This document shows, in pieces, positions 34,007-47,269 of a stretch of 64,000 nucleotides of DNA. The notes under the pieces are model-generated. The model had not been told where the DNA came from and did no database searches. It was given only the letters and a program-made list of their open reading frames with translations. Source of the stretch: Hypericum androsaemum (lineage: Eukaryota > Streptophyta > Magnoliopsida > Malpighiales > Hypericaceae); assembly GCA_963995505.1 (NCBI GenBank), contig OZ023193.1:5788521-5852520 (forward strand), given 5' to 3'. Position 1 is the first letter of the stretch. Each line of letters starts with the position of its first letter. The position numbers and the translations under genes were made by a program.

Positions 34007-35363
34007 CTAGCTTGATGGCCTGCACCTAATCAACCATCTCACATTTCTTATGACATCGAACAAGTGCCACCACACGGAAAAAAAGAGCAAGACCAACGCC
34101 GAAACACATAAGACTACCGATCTTGTCTGATGCTTGTACGTGCACCACACATCCATACCGCCAACAATAACGGCGTACAAAATCACCGACCAATACTGAA
34201 CCATAATTAAAACAAATTATTAGAGTTGTTATAATTAAACAAAATATTAAGCTAACCAAAACATTGAAATCATTGTTACATTACCTTGTTGCGCAGTTTT
34301 GTAATAAGCAAGTCACGTATGCGATCCAGCTGCTCCGGAATACTATTCCATGACTTCTTGCATTCTTGGAGCTCGTTTGGTTCCAGCACCCAACCGAAGA
34401 ATTTAGAGTCGAATATTGCAGCCATGACCTAACAACAATAAAAACTTCACATGAGTTCTTAGGCAACAGAAAAAGCTAATACTACAAGTGAAAAATAAAA
34501 GAAAACCTTCTTGGTTTTGGAGGACAGCAGACTCCACTTCTCCCCCAAGTCACCCAACCACCACGCAAAGCACCCATGCTTTTGCACATCACTCTTCAAC
34601 TTCTGAACCTGTGCAATGGAAGTGTACATGTCAAACTAACAAAAATTATCGCATTAGACATGTCCAATGCCACAAAACAAAATGCACCTGATCTTGAATA
34701 TCCTCGTATACGAGATACAAAGCGGTTAGAATCACTAGCACGTTGTCAATATGGAGACCATTCGACACCCAAGCTTTAGCTGCAGTGAGGATATCTTCAA
34801 ACCTCTGGGAGGAAATGTTGTTGTATGACACGTAACACGCGGAACTGTTCCAGATAAGACTGCATCGATCCATAATATTTGTATAGTTATGGATAGTAAA
34901 CAACAGAAAGCCTAGTAGAAGCAAAAGGGAGACAAACATACATCGATTGTTGTGTTGCCAGAAATAGACTCTGGTTACTCTGCGAGAAACTGAATCCTTC
35001 TACCGAGTCCTTTTGCAGAATGTCCAAATCGTTTGCCGTCAAGCAAAACATATCAACAACTTCTTCGTGGTACACAATTTTCTATATCACCAACACAAAC
35101 AAACAGGAGTTAGATTTGCTATGCTAAACAAGTCCCTCGATTACATTAAGCAAAAACTAATTCTCTAATCAGAGAGCAGACAACTTTTTTTAACCATGTA
35201 ATACGATACTTCCTAATCACGACGACAAAGTGGCCAGTTAATTAATGCTGTGTCATATGTTTACCTTTTCCATCTCTTGCCCTGGAGATGCGATATGCCA
35301 GACGCGGGAGTTTGTGGAAGTGAACTCGGGATCGTTGTTATGTCCGCCTAGCTCGAGATCCAT
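34007..35363 (-). CDS. Small membrane protein of unknown family, copy 2 (281 aa)
   Basis: Six exons on the minus strand: 35363-35265, 35081-34942, 34859-34688, 34608-34507, 34428-34285 and 34195-34007. All introns are GT-AG and the phases agree; the second junction is phase 2 and the rest are phase 0. The protein starts MDLELGGHNNDPEF, as in copy 1. Then come an acidic and Ser/Gln-rich part found only here (exon 2: DMFCLTANDLDILQKDSVEG), the shared AKAWVSNGLHIDNVLVILTA, a charged helical region (CKKSWNSIPEQLDRIRDLL) and two hydrophobic segments (YWSVILYAVIVGG; VVLCVSALVLLFFSVWW). The plan suggests a tail-anchored or hairpin membrane protein with a cytosolic N-terminal domain. I cannot name the family. 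Copy 2 looks like the ancestral gene structure and copy 1 a shortened relative. Confidence 0.75.
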
Positions 35364-37066
35364 ACTTGCAGCAGCAGTCTTGCCGGAGTGGCGACGGGAA
35401 CAAAGCAAAGTAACCCGCTTATTGATCCTTAAACCAAAAGGAACAAGCTAAAACCAGCACCAACAAGAAGACATAATTAGAGATCAACATAAGAGAATAG
35501 CAGCGTAGATAATTTCCTAGACCACCGAAAAGGGTAAGATGTAACCCATCATATGGTTGTTTTGGAATACGAATTTGAGGTATCACTGTTCAATCAATAA
35601 GGCAAGATAGCAAAACACGGCTCAAACGCAACGAAAGAGAAGCATTATTTTTAACAAACTCTTGGCTATCCGAATAAAAATATTAAGCTATTTAAAAAAA
35701 ACCCTAAACATAACCATTGAGGCCTAAACCCTAAATCCACTTGTTCTTAAATCAAACACGCTAAAAAAAGTGTAGCCCTAACATGAAAAAAATAAGGGAA
35801 TTAGATTCAATTAAAAAAAATTTTGGATTAAAATTTATGAACATAAAAAATATCACATGGGAGTAAAAGAATGGAAAAGAGAAAAACGAACGAGGAGAAG
35901 AAACCCTACCTGACTCTTGAGTTTCGAGAGCGTAACTATGCCGGGAGCGAGGAGGATTGAGGGAAGTTGTATATAAACGTAACGAACAAGGGCATATGTA
36001 TGTATTTATTTATAACTCAGAAACCTCTACTTTTTCTTTCCTGCAGTCTTTATTATTTGGTTAAATTTTAGTTCCTTAATCAATTTTTTCCTTTTATAAC
36101 AAGGACTACGCACCCGTTCGTGGAAACCCTGGAAGAATGTTCAAAGAAGCGAAAAAAAACTATGGGTGTAAATATAATATGTCGCCGTATTAACATATGA
36201 ACCTTTAATATAATTATAATTAGAAAATATAAAAACTATTGATGTATCCATTCAAATATAATTAAAATTATTTAAACATTAATTTATGTCTTGCCTTAAT
36301 TGTCAATATGCCTAATATGTTTTGAGTGTATTTTAAGTCTTATACGCGTTCTAAAATGTTAGTCTGAAAAATACGTGTATAATTGATAAATTTAGTACAT
36401 ACGCGTATAATTTTCTCAGTATACGAGTATGAATGGTACCATGGATATCCCAATGTGTCACCTCATTGAGACCATGAGGACTGGTTTGATTACTTTTTTA
36501 AACTATTATGATTATATGTGTCAAACTGTTGCATAGTACTAAAGTAGACTTTTCTAATCAGAAGACTTCATTGATTAGCCTAAAACTAAAAGAACCAAAT
36601 TCACAATGCGAAAATGGTTGAGATACTAAATCTGTACAAAAGTCAAAAACTCCTAACAAGCAAAATCCCAAATCTGTAGAGGAAAGTCAAGGAGAAGTTC
36701 ATCGACAAACTAGGAGAACCAAATTAACAATAACAAATAATTTCAGGTACCAAATCTACACTTATCTAATCTAGACCTACATAAATCCCCAACTCACCAA
36801 CGTCCAAAACAATTATAAATTAAAATTACCCCTCCCTACACAATACCTTGACGAGGATCCCAAGACTCACCATCTTCCTAAACCATAATTATAAGTAAAA
36901 ACCCCCTAGAAAAACCCTAATTAAAGCTTAACCAAGAAGAAACAGGAATTGGGGGCTTTCTAATTACCTAATTCCGAAAGTCTCAGACTTTACGAAATTC
37001 TCCATGTGGGTATTTCCATTTCGTTAATAAGGGCGGGCTCCTCTGAGGAGCACTTGGTGGGGGATA
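35364..37066. other. Shared upstream regions of the copy 2 gene and PHL
   Basis: 35364-36000 is the duplicated 5' flank of the minus-strand gene and 36210-36530 a second duplicated block. 36530-37066 is unique and leads into PHL on the plus strand, so it should contain its promoter and 5' UTR. No clear TATA box or conserved site was identified. Confidence 0.5.
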
Positions 37067-40000
37067 ATGGTTGTGTCCTTTAGGGTCTCCAAGACAGGGA
37101 ATAGGTACAAGCCGAAGCCGGTTTTCCGACCAGAGGCGGAGACCGATGAGGTGCAGGGGAATGCCAACGAGAGCAATGGTTTCGGGTCCAAAAATGACCC
37201 TTCTTGCAAAAAACTTGAGGTAGTTTATGTTTTAAATTTTGATTTTTTTTTTACTGATGAAAATTGGCCAAGGAAGTTAGTAGGATGGGAGGGAGGGAGG
37301 GAAAAGATAAGTGTGCTTATTTTGCACGTTTCTGTTGACTTATTAGCAAAATTTGATGCTGGTCCACAGTGGTTTTGCATATTTATTCAATTGGACTGAA
37401 CTTTTTGACTTGGGAGGCGGAGTTAGATTTCCAGTAGAATGACTTATAAGTTGGAATTCTAGCACACTAATGTTTCTTCAAACGATGTTTGGAACTGGGC
37501 TTCGGGTGGACTTTCCTTTTGATCTGCTGTCTTAAAATAGTTGTGCTGGAGTTTTAGCCTGATTTATAGTTAAGATTGGTACTTGGATGTGTATTCATGT
37601 TCTTGGTTTTTTATGTAATTTGGTGGGATTTTTTTTTTTATGTTTTTCTCGATGACTGGTAAACTGATCACCTACTTCAGAAGCTTAGCTCTTTTTTTTT
37701 TGGCTATAGAGAGGGCGTAGATTTGTAGCGTGTGAGGTGGTCAGATGTCTTATGATTTCCTCCTATTCATATTGCCGAGTTCTCATGATTTTGTATAGGC
37801 ACATTCCATGGATGGTGGTGGCAGTATAGCTGGAATCTCAAGTTCATTGCTATCTGGTAGACACCTTAGCTTGTGGTAGACATCAGATATTGACTTTCAT
37901 CTGTGGTTTTAATGTTGCTTCTTATTTCTGACCCTTCTCGTTCTCTTTGTCGGCAGAACATGAAAGTTCATTTACGTTAAAACTGTATGCAGATGGCTAC
38001 TCTATTGGAAAGCCTTCAGAGGTTGGTTAAGAGAAGAATATTCTCCAAGATAGTTTCTTTATAGTGGCAGAGTATCTTTCTCTGTTTGCTTTTTCTTTTG
38101 CATTTGAGTCTATGCAGCTTTTACTTTCAGGAGGGCATACCTCAGACTGCACACCAAGATGCTCCAAAGTTAATGCTCCCATATGATAGGACATCGGAAA
38201 TGTTTTTTTCGGTGAGTTTGTATTTGAACCAGGCATGAACTTGTCACTGACTTGGCTACTTTTCAAGGTCAAATTGAACCTGACACTTGTATAGTTTTCA
38301 TTTTTACGAAATACGCTTCACTATGTTCCCGGGGAACTATTTTACTGTTAAGGGTATTCAGTTTGTGTGGTTTCATGAGGAGAACATCTTGGTACTTCCA
38401 ACATTATCATTGATTCCTTGCTGAAAACATGTTTCCGTTGTTTCTTATATGTAAGACATACCCCTTATATTCTTTACCCGGTGCTATTATTGGTTCATGT
38501 CTTCATTGCCGGTTCTTTCTTCTTTATTGATTTTCTCGTGTTCTGTTTTTTCCTTCATGTGCAGGCAATTGAGTCTGGCCATTTACCTGGGGATTTTCTG
38601 GATGACATACCATGCAAGTTCATTGATGGCATGCTAATATGTGAGGCGAGTATTTATGCTAAGTCAAGTTTCGGTGGCTCTTCTCGTTGGCAGTTTAATC
38701 TGAAAGGAAAGTCATACTTGTGTAGCATTTCATTTCCGCCCATGATGAGACATGATCATTGTGTTTGCTATCTACTAAGGTCCTAAGTTGCCAATATGCA
38801 GGTGCACGATTACAGGAAGTGTGTTCTCAAGCATGGGGCTGATACATCACCTGTTGTCAATAGAGTGTGCCTTAGGATGTCCCTGGAGAATGTGGTGAAG
38901 GATATCCCATTGATATCAGACAACTCGTTGACTTATGGTGACATGATGGTAAGCATTATTATATCAACAGACGAAGCAAGCATTTCCATATTAGATGCAC
39001 TCAGTCTTCATCTTTAATTGTAGGAAATTGAAGCACGGATATTGAAAGCCTTGCAACCGCAACTTTTTCTAGATCCTACCCCTCGATTAGATAGGCTCTG
39101 TAGCAACCCAGTTCCTACAAAGGTACAGGATACGACAATTAGTCTTCTTTTTTTGGCTGTAGCAAATGGTTATTTGTGTTTTGAAAGTCCTCAAACTTCA
39201 TTTGCAGCTTAATCTAGGGTTGAGCAATTTGTGGAGAAAAAGATCAAGTGAGATGCGGGGACCTGAAGTTACTGTCACAACAAGCAACAGAACACATGGA
39301 AAGAAAGTTTGCATTGACAGAGTTGTAGATACCTCTAATAGCAGGTCTGGTGACACTGGATTTATGTCGGGCAATCTGATTAGACAGCATGTACAGGAGA
39401 ATCTGGCTTCTCAAAACCTTGGATCAAGAAGCTTTACAGTTGATGGCAATATATCAGCACTTCCTTTGGGATCACAACAAGCAGGATATTTAGTAGGGGC
39501 TGGGACCCCAGGAACCATGCAGGAACAAGTGTCGGGATCTATGGTTAATGTTTCAGGAGCTCCCTCCACTGCACAGGACATGTTTATCTCATATAACGAC
39601 AGCGTAGATTCTGGGCCGTGTCTTCATGGAAAGAGGGAGACTTCAAATAAGAAGGCAAGGCTCACGTCACTGCCATCCGATGGAATGCAGCAGCGGCAAA
39701 TAGGACAGCCAGTGGATGGAATGAACTGGAGAAATCCTATGTTTCAAAAGGCAGCAATGGCTAGAGGCATGCAATATTCTAATGCGGGCACTCTGAAGTA
39801 TCAGATGGCTGAAGGGCTTATGAATCCAAATTCTGGGCAATCATCATTTCCAGCTGGTATAAGATTTGGTCCCAAGGAGGAGCAGTTTGAGCAAGAAAAA
39901 TTGAATACAGAGCTTAATCAAATGGGTCACTTAGATCCACAGCAAAGAATGCAACAAAATGTCATGAGACCTAACATATCTCAGGCAGTTTGGAACAATC

Positions 40001-42871
40001 ATAACCAAGAGTTGAGAAAGGAGGAGCAGCTGCGGAAGAGGAAATCGGAGCAAAGCCCTTGGGTATCTACTAGTGCTTTGTCAAAATCTGGTGAATTTTG
40101 TAGTGGCTCAGGAGGACCCCACTTTGGTGGAGTTGCGGCTGCTTCTGCTCATGGATCATCACAAAAGGAGAAGTCAGTTGTCAACTCAGGCCCCACAGGT
40201 GGTGCTCTGCCATCAAATGCTGGTGACTTGCAACGGCAACCCCCACATCAAGCTTCAAAGCGTAGATCAAATTCCCTTCCCAAGAATGCTGCCGTGAATG
40301 CTGTTAGTTCTCCTGTGAGCATTGGTAACGTCAGTATTCCATTCAATGCAAGTAGTCCTTCAGTCGGCACATCAATCATGGCTGATCAAGCAATGATTGA
40401 AAGGTTTTCAAAGATCGAAATGGTGACTATGAGGTATCCGTGCACCCGTATCCATAGTATCATCAACTTATTTGCATCCTTGTCACTAGGCATTTTTTTA
40501 TGATGTATAATTTGTTTCCTGGATTTGTTTCAGGCATCAACTTATCTCCAGAAAGCATAAAGTTGAGGACAATCCTGTCAGAAAGCCCAATGCATATTCA
40601 TCTCACAATCTTTTGGCTTCTCTCTCAAATGCAGCAAATAGCGAGGATTTTAACGATGATTCCAGTGCTACAAACTTGTCTAAATCCCTTGTTGGTGGTA
40701 GCATGAATGTCTACAAGATAAGAGTTATAAATTTTATGCAGGCAGATCAAGTACTTCAAGGTTTGTGGTTGGCTAATGAACATCAATTCTGAGTCTTTGC
40801 ATGTAGCTAATTTACTTTCTTCCATTCTTCACTCTTTTCTGTAGGGGATGTTGTCTCTTTGGCTACAAGAATAAAGACTAGAATGATCATGTCGGAGAAA
40901 CCAAGTGATGGTACCGTAGCTATGCATTATGGGGAAGTGGACGACGGCGATGTTCTATCAGCCGAGGATTATCTTCCCTCGTTGCCTAATGCTGTAAGTT
41001 CACTTGTGAATATGTAATGTTTATTCTAGAAACAGTTGCACTGTTGCAGTTACTATTTTAAAAATTTTGGAAACTGGAGTCTGGTTCTACATCTTCTCCT
41101 TGCATTACCACACTATTATTGTGAGTTCTTCCTCTCTTCATTCCGGTTCCTATTCCTATTATGTGGATATCTTTGCAAATCGTCAATTAAATTACTACAT
41201 GTTGTAGCTTAGTTATATGAGGCTTGGCTCTGTTATATTTGAAGATGTAAAACTTTGCACCAGCTTCGTGGTGGTTGTGCCCTTTTTCGCCACTTCCATT
41301 GCACGTCCAATTCTGCTTCAGGACCTAATGTTCATCTGTTGAATTTATGTTACAGCACTATGCAGATTTGCTTGCTGCACAATTCTGCTCCCTGGTATGA
41401 TCAATAAAACACTCTCTTGTCTTTCTTACCTACTCAAGTTATTACTTTTTATGGCTGCTTGACACAAATTGCTTTGCAGATGATTCGCGAAGGTTATATT
41501 GTGGAGGATCATATTCAACCAAAACCAGTTCATGCAGGTCTCCCAAATCAGCTCAATGCATCAGGAGTCCCGCCAAATAGTTCAGCAGCAGAGGTTCAAC
41601 AATTTGGTGAAGCAGTTGCTAGCCAGCAATCCAATGAAGCTAGGCCAACTCTTGGTGGAAATGCATCTATTAGTTCACCACATAATCAGCTCATTAGCAC
41701 AAGAATGCTGCCTCCTGGTAGTTCTCAACCTTCACAGATGCCTCAAAGTTCTTTATCTGGCGTTTCAAGACCGCAACAACTAGAACAGCCTCTGCAACAG
41801 CAGCCACCCCCACAAAGTCCACATGCATTCAATCAGCAGCAGCATGTGCAGTTCCAGAGACCACCCGTGGTTCTTCCATCAAACCCGCTTCCTCACTCGA
41901 ATGCTCTTGGTCAGAATTCAAACATGCAGTTAGGTGGTCACATGGTCCACAAAGCTTCTCCTCTCCAAATGCAACTGTTGCAGCAGCAACAACAGCCACG
42001 GATGCAACATAGGAAAATGATGATGGAACTTGGACCGGCGATGGGCCTGGGAAACCTTCCCAACAATATTGTTGGCCGTGGAGGCTTGGGGAATGAAATG
42101 AGCATCGGAGGCATGAGGGGAATTGGGGGACCTGGTATTTCTGGGCCAATGACTCCTACCGGCTTAAACAGTATGGGGCAAAACCCGATGAACCTCGGTC
42201 AGAGTTTGAACATCGCAAACGCAATAAGTCTGCAACTTCGTTCTGGGCAACTCACTCAACAGCAAGCTGATATAATCACATCAAGACTTAGGATGGCAGT
42301 TCAAAACCGCACGAGCATGTTGGTTGGGAATCAACCAGGCGTAGCTGGTATGCAAGCCGGCAGGCAGGTCCACCCGGGTTCTGCAGGGCTGACTATGCTG
42401 GGACAGTCCCTGAATCGAGCTAACATGAACCCGATGCAAAGGAGTGCAATGGGACCTATGGGTCCGCCCAAGCTCATGTCAGGGATGAACATTTATACGA
42501 ATCAGCAGCTGCAACAACAGCAGCAGCAGCAACAAATGCAGCTGCAGCAAGAAGCCACATCATCCATGCAGGCTGTTGTTTCCCCTTCCCAAGTTGGGTC
42601 ACCATCAGCTGGTGTAACAACACAGCCGAACCAACTGTCACAGCAGTCGCAACCCCTGCAACAGCAGCCTAGCCCACAGCAGATGAGCCAGAGGACCCCA
42701 ATGAGCCCCCAGTTGAGCTCGGGAGCAATCCATGCGATGAGCGCTGGTAACCCGGATGCTTGTCCAGCCAGTCCGCAACTGAGTTCTCAGACCCTCGGTT
42801 CTGTCGGGAGCATCACAAACTCTCCAATGGACCTCCAAGGGGCGAACAAAGGCAACTCTAGTAATGCATAG
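37067..42871 (+). CDS. PHL: PHL-like Spt20-domain protein (PHYTOCHROME-DEPENDENT LATE-FLOWERING type)
   Basis: Twelve exons: 37067-37219, 37799-37856, 37957-38021, 38131-38211, 38565-38645, 38802-38948, 39024-39122, 39208-40433, 40534-40760, 40845-40993, 41356-41394 and 41480-42871. All phases are consistent and the product is about 1,238 aa. It starts MVVSFRVSKTGNRYKPKP, the conserved PHL N-terminus. The Spt20 region spans about residues 70-230 (FTLKLYADGYSIGKPSE; HLPGDFLDDIPCKF; VHDYRKCVLKHG; ILKALQPQLFLDPTPRLDRL). A long low-complexity part follows, with Gln tracts near residues 940 and 1120. In Arabidopsis PHL is nuclear, interacts with phytochrome B and CONSTANS, and promotes flowering; Spt20 is a SAGA subunit in yeast. 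Intron 5 uses a GC donor (GAG|GCGAGT), which the reading phase requires. Exon limits were read by eye. Confidence 0.92.
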
Positions 42872-43380
42872 CCTGAGTCACCCAGCTCCTCCATTTATTC
42901 ATGTCTTCTTCCCCTCAAACGAGCACAAAAAGTCCTCAAGGGAACCATAAAAGCTGATGATGCTACTACTACAATCAGGAGTTGGAAAATTTGTACATAC
43001 ATCCGTCTTTCTTTCCTCTCTTTCGGTAATATATAAGAATAGTGTTATATGGTTAGTTTGAAGTGAACCACAAGTATTTTGAAGCAATCACTTCTACTAC
43101 TAACTATTTTTTGTCTCTGGTATTCAGAGTCAACTACTATCGGACCCTAAAGCGAATTTAAACCTTTTGCAACTTTGACCAACTCTTATTCGTATCTTCT
43201 ACTGCTTGGTTGGCCATATCATTGATGATGATACTCCACACAAAATCCTTTCACGACATGTATGTTTTTCTAGAGTAATTTGGCATACGCTAACAAGCTT
43301 TATGAACCTCTTGTAATACATATCTCTCTGAGGGCGAGTTTAATGTGTTTTGTTGAAGAGGTAAGAGTGTCTTTCAGACA
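42872..43380. other. Convergent 3' regions of PHL and the hydroxy-acid oxidase gene
   Basis: About 510 bp separate the two stop codons, which face each other, so both 3' UTRs end here. No further gene is seen. Confidence 0.7.
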
Positions 43381-46086
43381 TCAGATTGCAGAGCGGAGTC
43401 TCTCCTGCTCAGTTCGGACGTGGCTCCTTGTAATATCCTTGAGAGCAGGACAGCCAGAGAGGGCCATAGTGAGCTCAAGCTCGTCATTGAGCATCTCCAT
43501 CACCCGCCTAACCCCAGACTCTCCCTTGGCTGCCAGACCGAACAGTACCGGCCTTCCCACCTGCATTGTGTCATCAGGGAGAGGGTATCAGGTTTTGTTT
43601 GTACCAATTCGAAATCGTTGGTTTGGGTCGATGCAACTTACAAGGACCGCTTGTGCACCGAGGGCCAAGGCCTTGAAGACGTCGGTTCCTCGCCTTACTC
43701 CTCCGTCCATTAGAACAGGAATCCTTCCTCCGACAGCTCGGACCACCTGCGGTTAATGAGATCATAGCTTGTTTCAGAATGGTTCATCCATGTTTGATGA
43801 GCTTGTTCAACAAGGACCGTCACAAAAGTTGATGTAAGCTTTAAAAAGTATGCTTTCTGGTATGTTTATGCAGGTCAACTCGACAAACTTTGCCAGGTCA
43901 AGCTAGGCCTCGACCAGAGTCAAAACTTACCTCTTCAAGAACAGTAATAGTTGCTGGACTGTAATCTAGCTGTCGAGCTCCATGGTTAGAGACAATGATC
44001 CCATCAACACCAACTTCTACCGCCTTGATTGCTGCAAACATACAAATCTTATCATCGAATGGTATTCTTCCCGGGGAGAAGACAATAACAGACTGGCTTA
44101 CAAGGACACAGATGTAATGCTAAGTGTCAAGTCAATATGCATTTTATCTTGCCGGCCTGATGGAACCAATTGAGAATCTGTCCTTGTTTGTATAGCAAAA
44201 ACGACCTAGTTCTGTCGACACGATACTGATAGATGATTTTCATTTGTGGAGCACGATCAGAAAATATAAGTTCCATCGATTTCAGTCTATTCTAGCACAC
44301 TCCTGATCACATATCAGTTGCCATATTCAGTTCACTTCATGAGCGCACTAGCAGAGATAGATCATTCAACTTCAGATTTTAGCGAACGGGAAGGTTCTGA
44401 ACATACGAAAGACACGACAATGACTATACGGAGCTTAGATAGTACCATCTTCACGAGTGAGAATGCCCTTGAGAAGAATTGGCAAGGTTGAAATAGATCT
44501 TAACCATGCTATGTCCTGCACATTTTATGTGAGAGACTTTTAGCATTTTCGATTAGCCTTTCCCAACTTAAATGTGATTCTCATGCACAGGTGGCACAGA
44601 AATTTTATACAGAAAATATATTGGAAAGGAAATCCAACTATAGCAAAATTAAGGCGGCATTTCAGACCTTCCATGAGAAAGTGGCATCAAAGATGGAATT
44701 GGCGAAAATTTCTATGTTCGATCCTTGATCCTGCAAAAGTTGTTCATTCAATGGAACCATTTCAGCGAACATCTTGGTCAATGTATGATTGATATGCAAC
44801 AAACAGATGATGAAAAAAATGTGCGGTAAAATTAAGTTGATCAGCCCGTCATAAGCGAGCTAAATCCTTCCACGAACTCTTTGGAAGCCCAGAGGAAAGG
44901 GTTCCATCATAAACCATTAATATGCCCCTCAGGTAAACAATGTGGATTTAAATGCAGATGGACTAATCAGGGTGGGGAAAACTTACTGTGGCAAGTTCAG
45001 TTGATATGAGTCCTTCAAAGTTCTTTAAATGTGGTGCAACCATTCTGCAGAATCATTAAGAGTGGTTCATAGATTAGTGCAATTTTTATTTCATGCACAG
45101 GTACTCAAACCAACAACATCCGATATTAGATACCGAAACTTTCTCAATGCCCGGACTACTTAGAAGAGATGGAAGTAGACAGAGACAAGAGGAGTGAGTG
45201 AAACGTATAAATTGGAGTTGAAGGGGGAGGATGAGTTCACTTGTTCTTAATGTCTGCCTCCCTCCTTCCAAGCCTAGGAACATCCACAGTTAATACAAGA
45301 GCCTTGTATCCATTTCTTTCTGCTCTCTGCACTATTTCGGCAGTCACTTCTCGTCTCCGGTAAATCTATTTCAATCAAGGATAAGAAAAATGTTTAGACA
45401 GAAAACGAAAAACTCTGTTACTGCTGAACCACTATAACTGGAATTGATCACAGAAGCGAAAGGGAGGGAATTACATATAATTGCAAGAATCGCACGCCAT
45501 TGCAGCTTGAAGCAACTTCCTCCACTGTGCAGGTAGACATGAATGACAAAATCTGAAGTGAAAGATAAGGTCAATAACTAGGCCAACAAAGAAGGGGAAG
45601 CTTCACGTTCACCTTACCATGATCGTGTTGCACGCAGCTGCTGCTTTGGCAGTTGCAACCTCGCCTGCATTAACAACAAAAAGCATGTGAAGGAAACCCG
45701 GATATAGCGTAAAAGAACTGTCCCTTCAGGAAACGCCATACCTTCTGGATGAGCCAACTTATGATACGCACTTGGAGCAATCATAATTGGTGATGAGATC
45801 CTGTGACCCAGGACAGTAGTTGACATGTCTATTCTACTCACATCTACGAGAACTCTAGGCCGAAAGCTGCATAATTTTGAAATAAATCAACAACACAGAT
45901 ATCCCAATCTTAACAGAAATCACAAGAAGGCCTAGTTCTTTACATAATTCTACGAAATGCTTCCTCATTCTCCTTTAAAGTATGCTGGTCCTCTGCTCCT
46001 CCAGCATAGAAGTCATAGTACATTTTTGGAAGGGCTCGTCTAGCTAGCTCTTGAAATTCGTTAACATTCACAGGCTGATCCTCCAT
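43381..46086 (-). CDS. (S)-2-hydroxy-acid oxidase, HAOX/GLO4 type (364 aa)
   Basis: Eleven exons on the minus strand: 46086-45944, 45866-45742, 45664-45618, 45552-45475, 45365-45241, 45044-44987, 44730-44668, 44515-44446, 44031-43931, 43746-43642 and 43560-43381, all GT-AG with consistent phases. The FMN-dependent enzyme oxidises 2-hydroxy acids to 2-oxo acids, releasing H2O2, normally in peroxisomes. Motifs: QLYIYRRR (Tyr131), [19 protein letters not shown] (Lys229), [11 protein letters not shown] (His253 and Arg256) and [20 protein letters not shown]. Where spinach glycolate oxidase has Tyr24 and Trp108 this protein has Phe26 and Met110. That points to the HAOX (long- or medium-chain) class rather than photorespiratory glycolate oxidase. 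The C-terminus is RLRSAI, not a canonical peroxisomal tripeptide. Confidence 0.93.
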
Positions 46087-46964
46087 GACACTGGATAATT
46101 AACACCAGTATTAAGTCGACAAAAAGTTCGCACAAAAATCTCGACTTTTCATCTATGAAGAACATCAGCAGTAACGTGGATAGTTAACAACAGTATTTAG
46201 CTATGAATATGATTATCCTAATAATCCTGGAAGGATCATACACTGCCTCATCAAACTATCCCAAAAATGACAGTCTTTTGCCAATAAAAATGAGACTGCA
46301 AGACATTATTATTTTCAAAAAATTGCTCCTTCAAGCAATCAATTTACACGGGATAGCTCCAGAAAGAACAAATCAGATAAACCATTGCTAGAAGATGAAA
46401 ATTTTACAATCCGGGCACTCTACGAACACATCGATCGAGAAAAACCCTCCAAACCATTCTTAGTTTGTTCTTCCAGGTTCAAGAAAGTTGATAACTTGTT
46501 GATTGACACACAATTAGTGACAAAAACAGTGTAAAGGGCAAACCTTGAGCCATGGCACATCACAAAAATCACCCAAAATATGAATAAACAGACCAAGAAA
46601 AATAACCCATCAAGCTTATCAACACACATGGAAGTTGAAGCAGATAATTGGTGTAACAGAACCAAGACACAGGACAGCTGAAGCCATGAGACATAGACAC
46701 AGAACAGATAAAACCCTTGTCTTGGGATGAACACCAAACCAAAGTCCAAGCAATACTAACTCTTGTTCAAGAAAAGGTTTTAAAAAAATAACCTCAAATG
46801 ATCAAAAGGAGTTTTGAGTTGCAACTGGGACAACAACTTCAGCAAGTAAAAGCTCAAGAGTCGGCTAGGGAAGGAGGAGGATCATTGTGTATAAAAGGGT
46901 TTTTCGTCTGTGTCACAGTAATTTTTTTTTTTGGAAAAGGTGTTCTTTTTAAAAGTTTTGTGGA
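46087..46964. other. Upstream region of the hydroxy-acid oxidase gene
   Basis: No coding sequence. It should contain the 5' UTR and promoter of the minus-strand oxidase gene. A pyrimidine/purine-biased stretch around 46800-46900 may be leader sequence. The large repeat-armed transposon begins immediately upstream at about 46965. Confidence 0.5.
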
Positions 46965-47269
46965 AGGGGGAGGATTTGGATCCTTGTCCCCAAATTTGGG
47001 GACTAAAAAGAGAGATGGTGGTAATTTAGGTATTAATAAAATAATAAGGGGTAGTATTGGAAACTAATAAAAGCCGACAACACATGCTAAAAATATTGAA
47101 AATTCGAAAAAGGAAAATAAACAACCAATTAACTAAAAAGAACATTCATTCCTGGGAAGGTACGTCTAGTATTTTTTATATATAAAAAGTTCGTGTTGTA
47201 GTGATTATGTTTTCCATCTTGTTCGATTACATCTTGTTCATGCTAAAAATTAAACTTGGTTTACATCTT

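Noticed and set aside
40073..40297. Alternative-frame proteins inside PHL exon 8
   Set aside because: They are contained in the main frame, which has family similarity and correct phase.
44860..44945. Possible extra oxidase exon on the minus strand ([14 protein letters not shown] resembles the SWKDIAW region)
   Set aside because: It lacks usable splice borders in phase. The exon at 44668-44730 joined to 44446-44515 already supplies this part of the protein completely.
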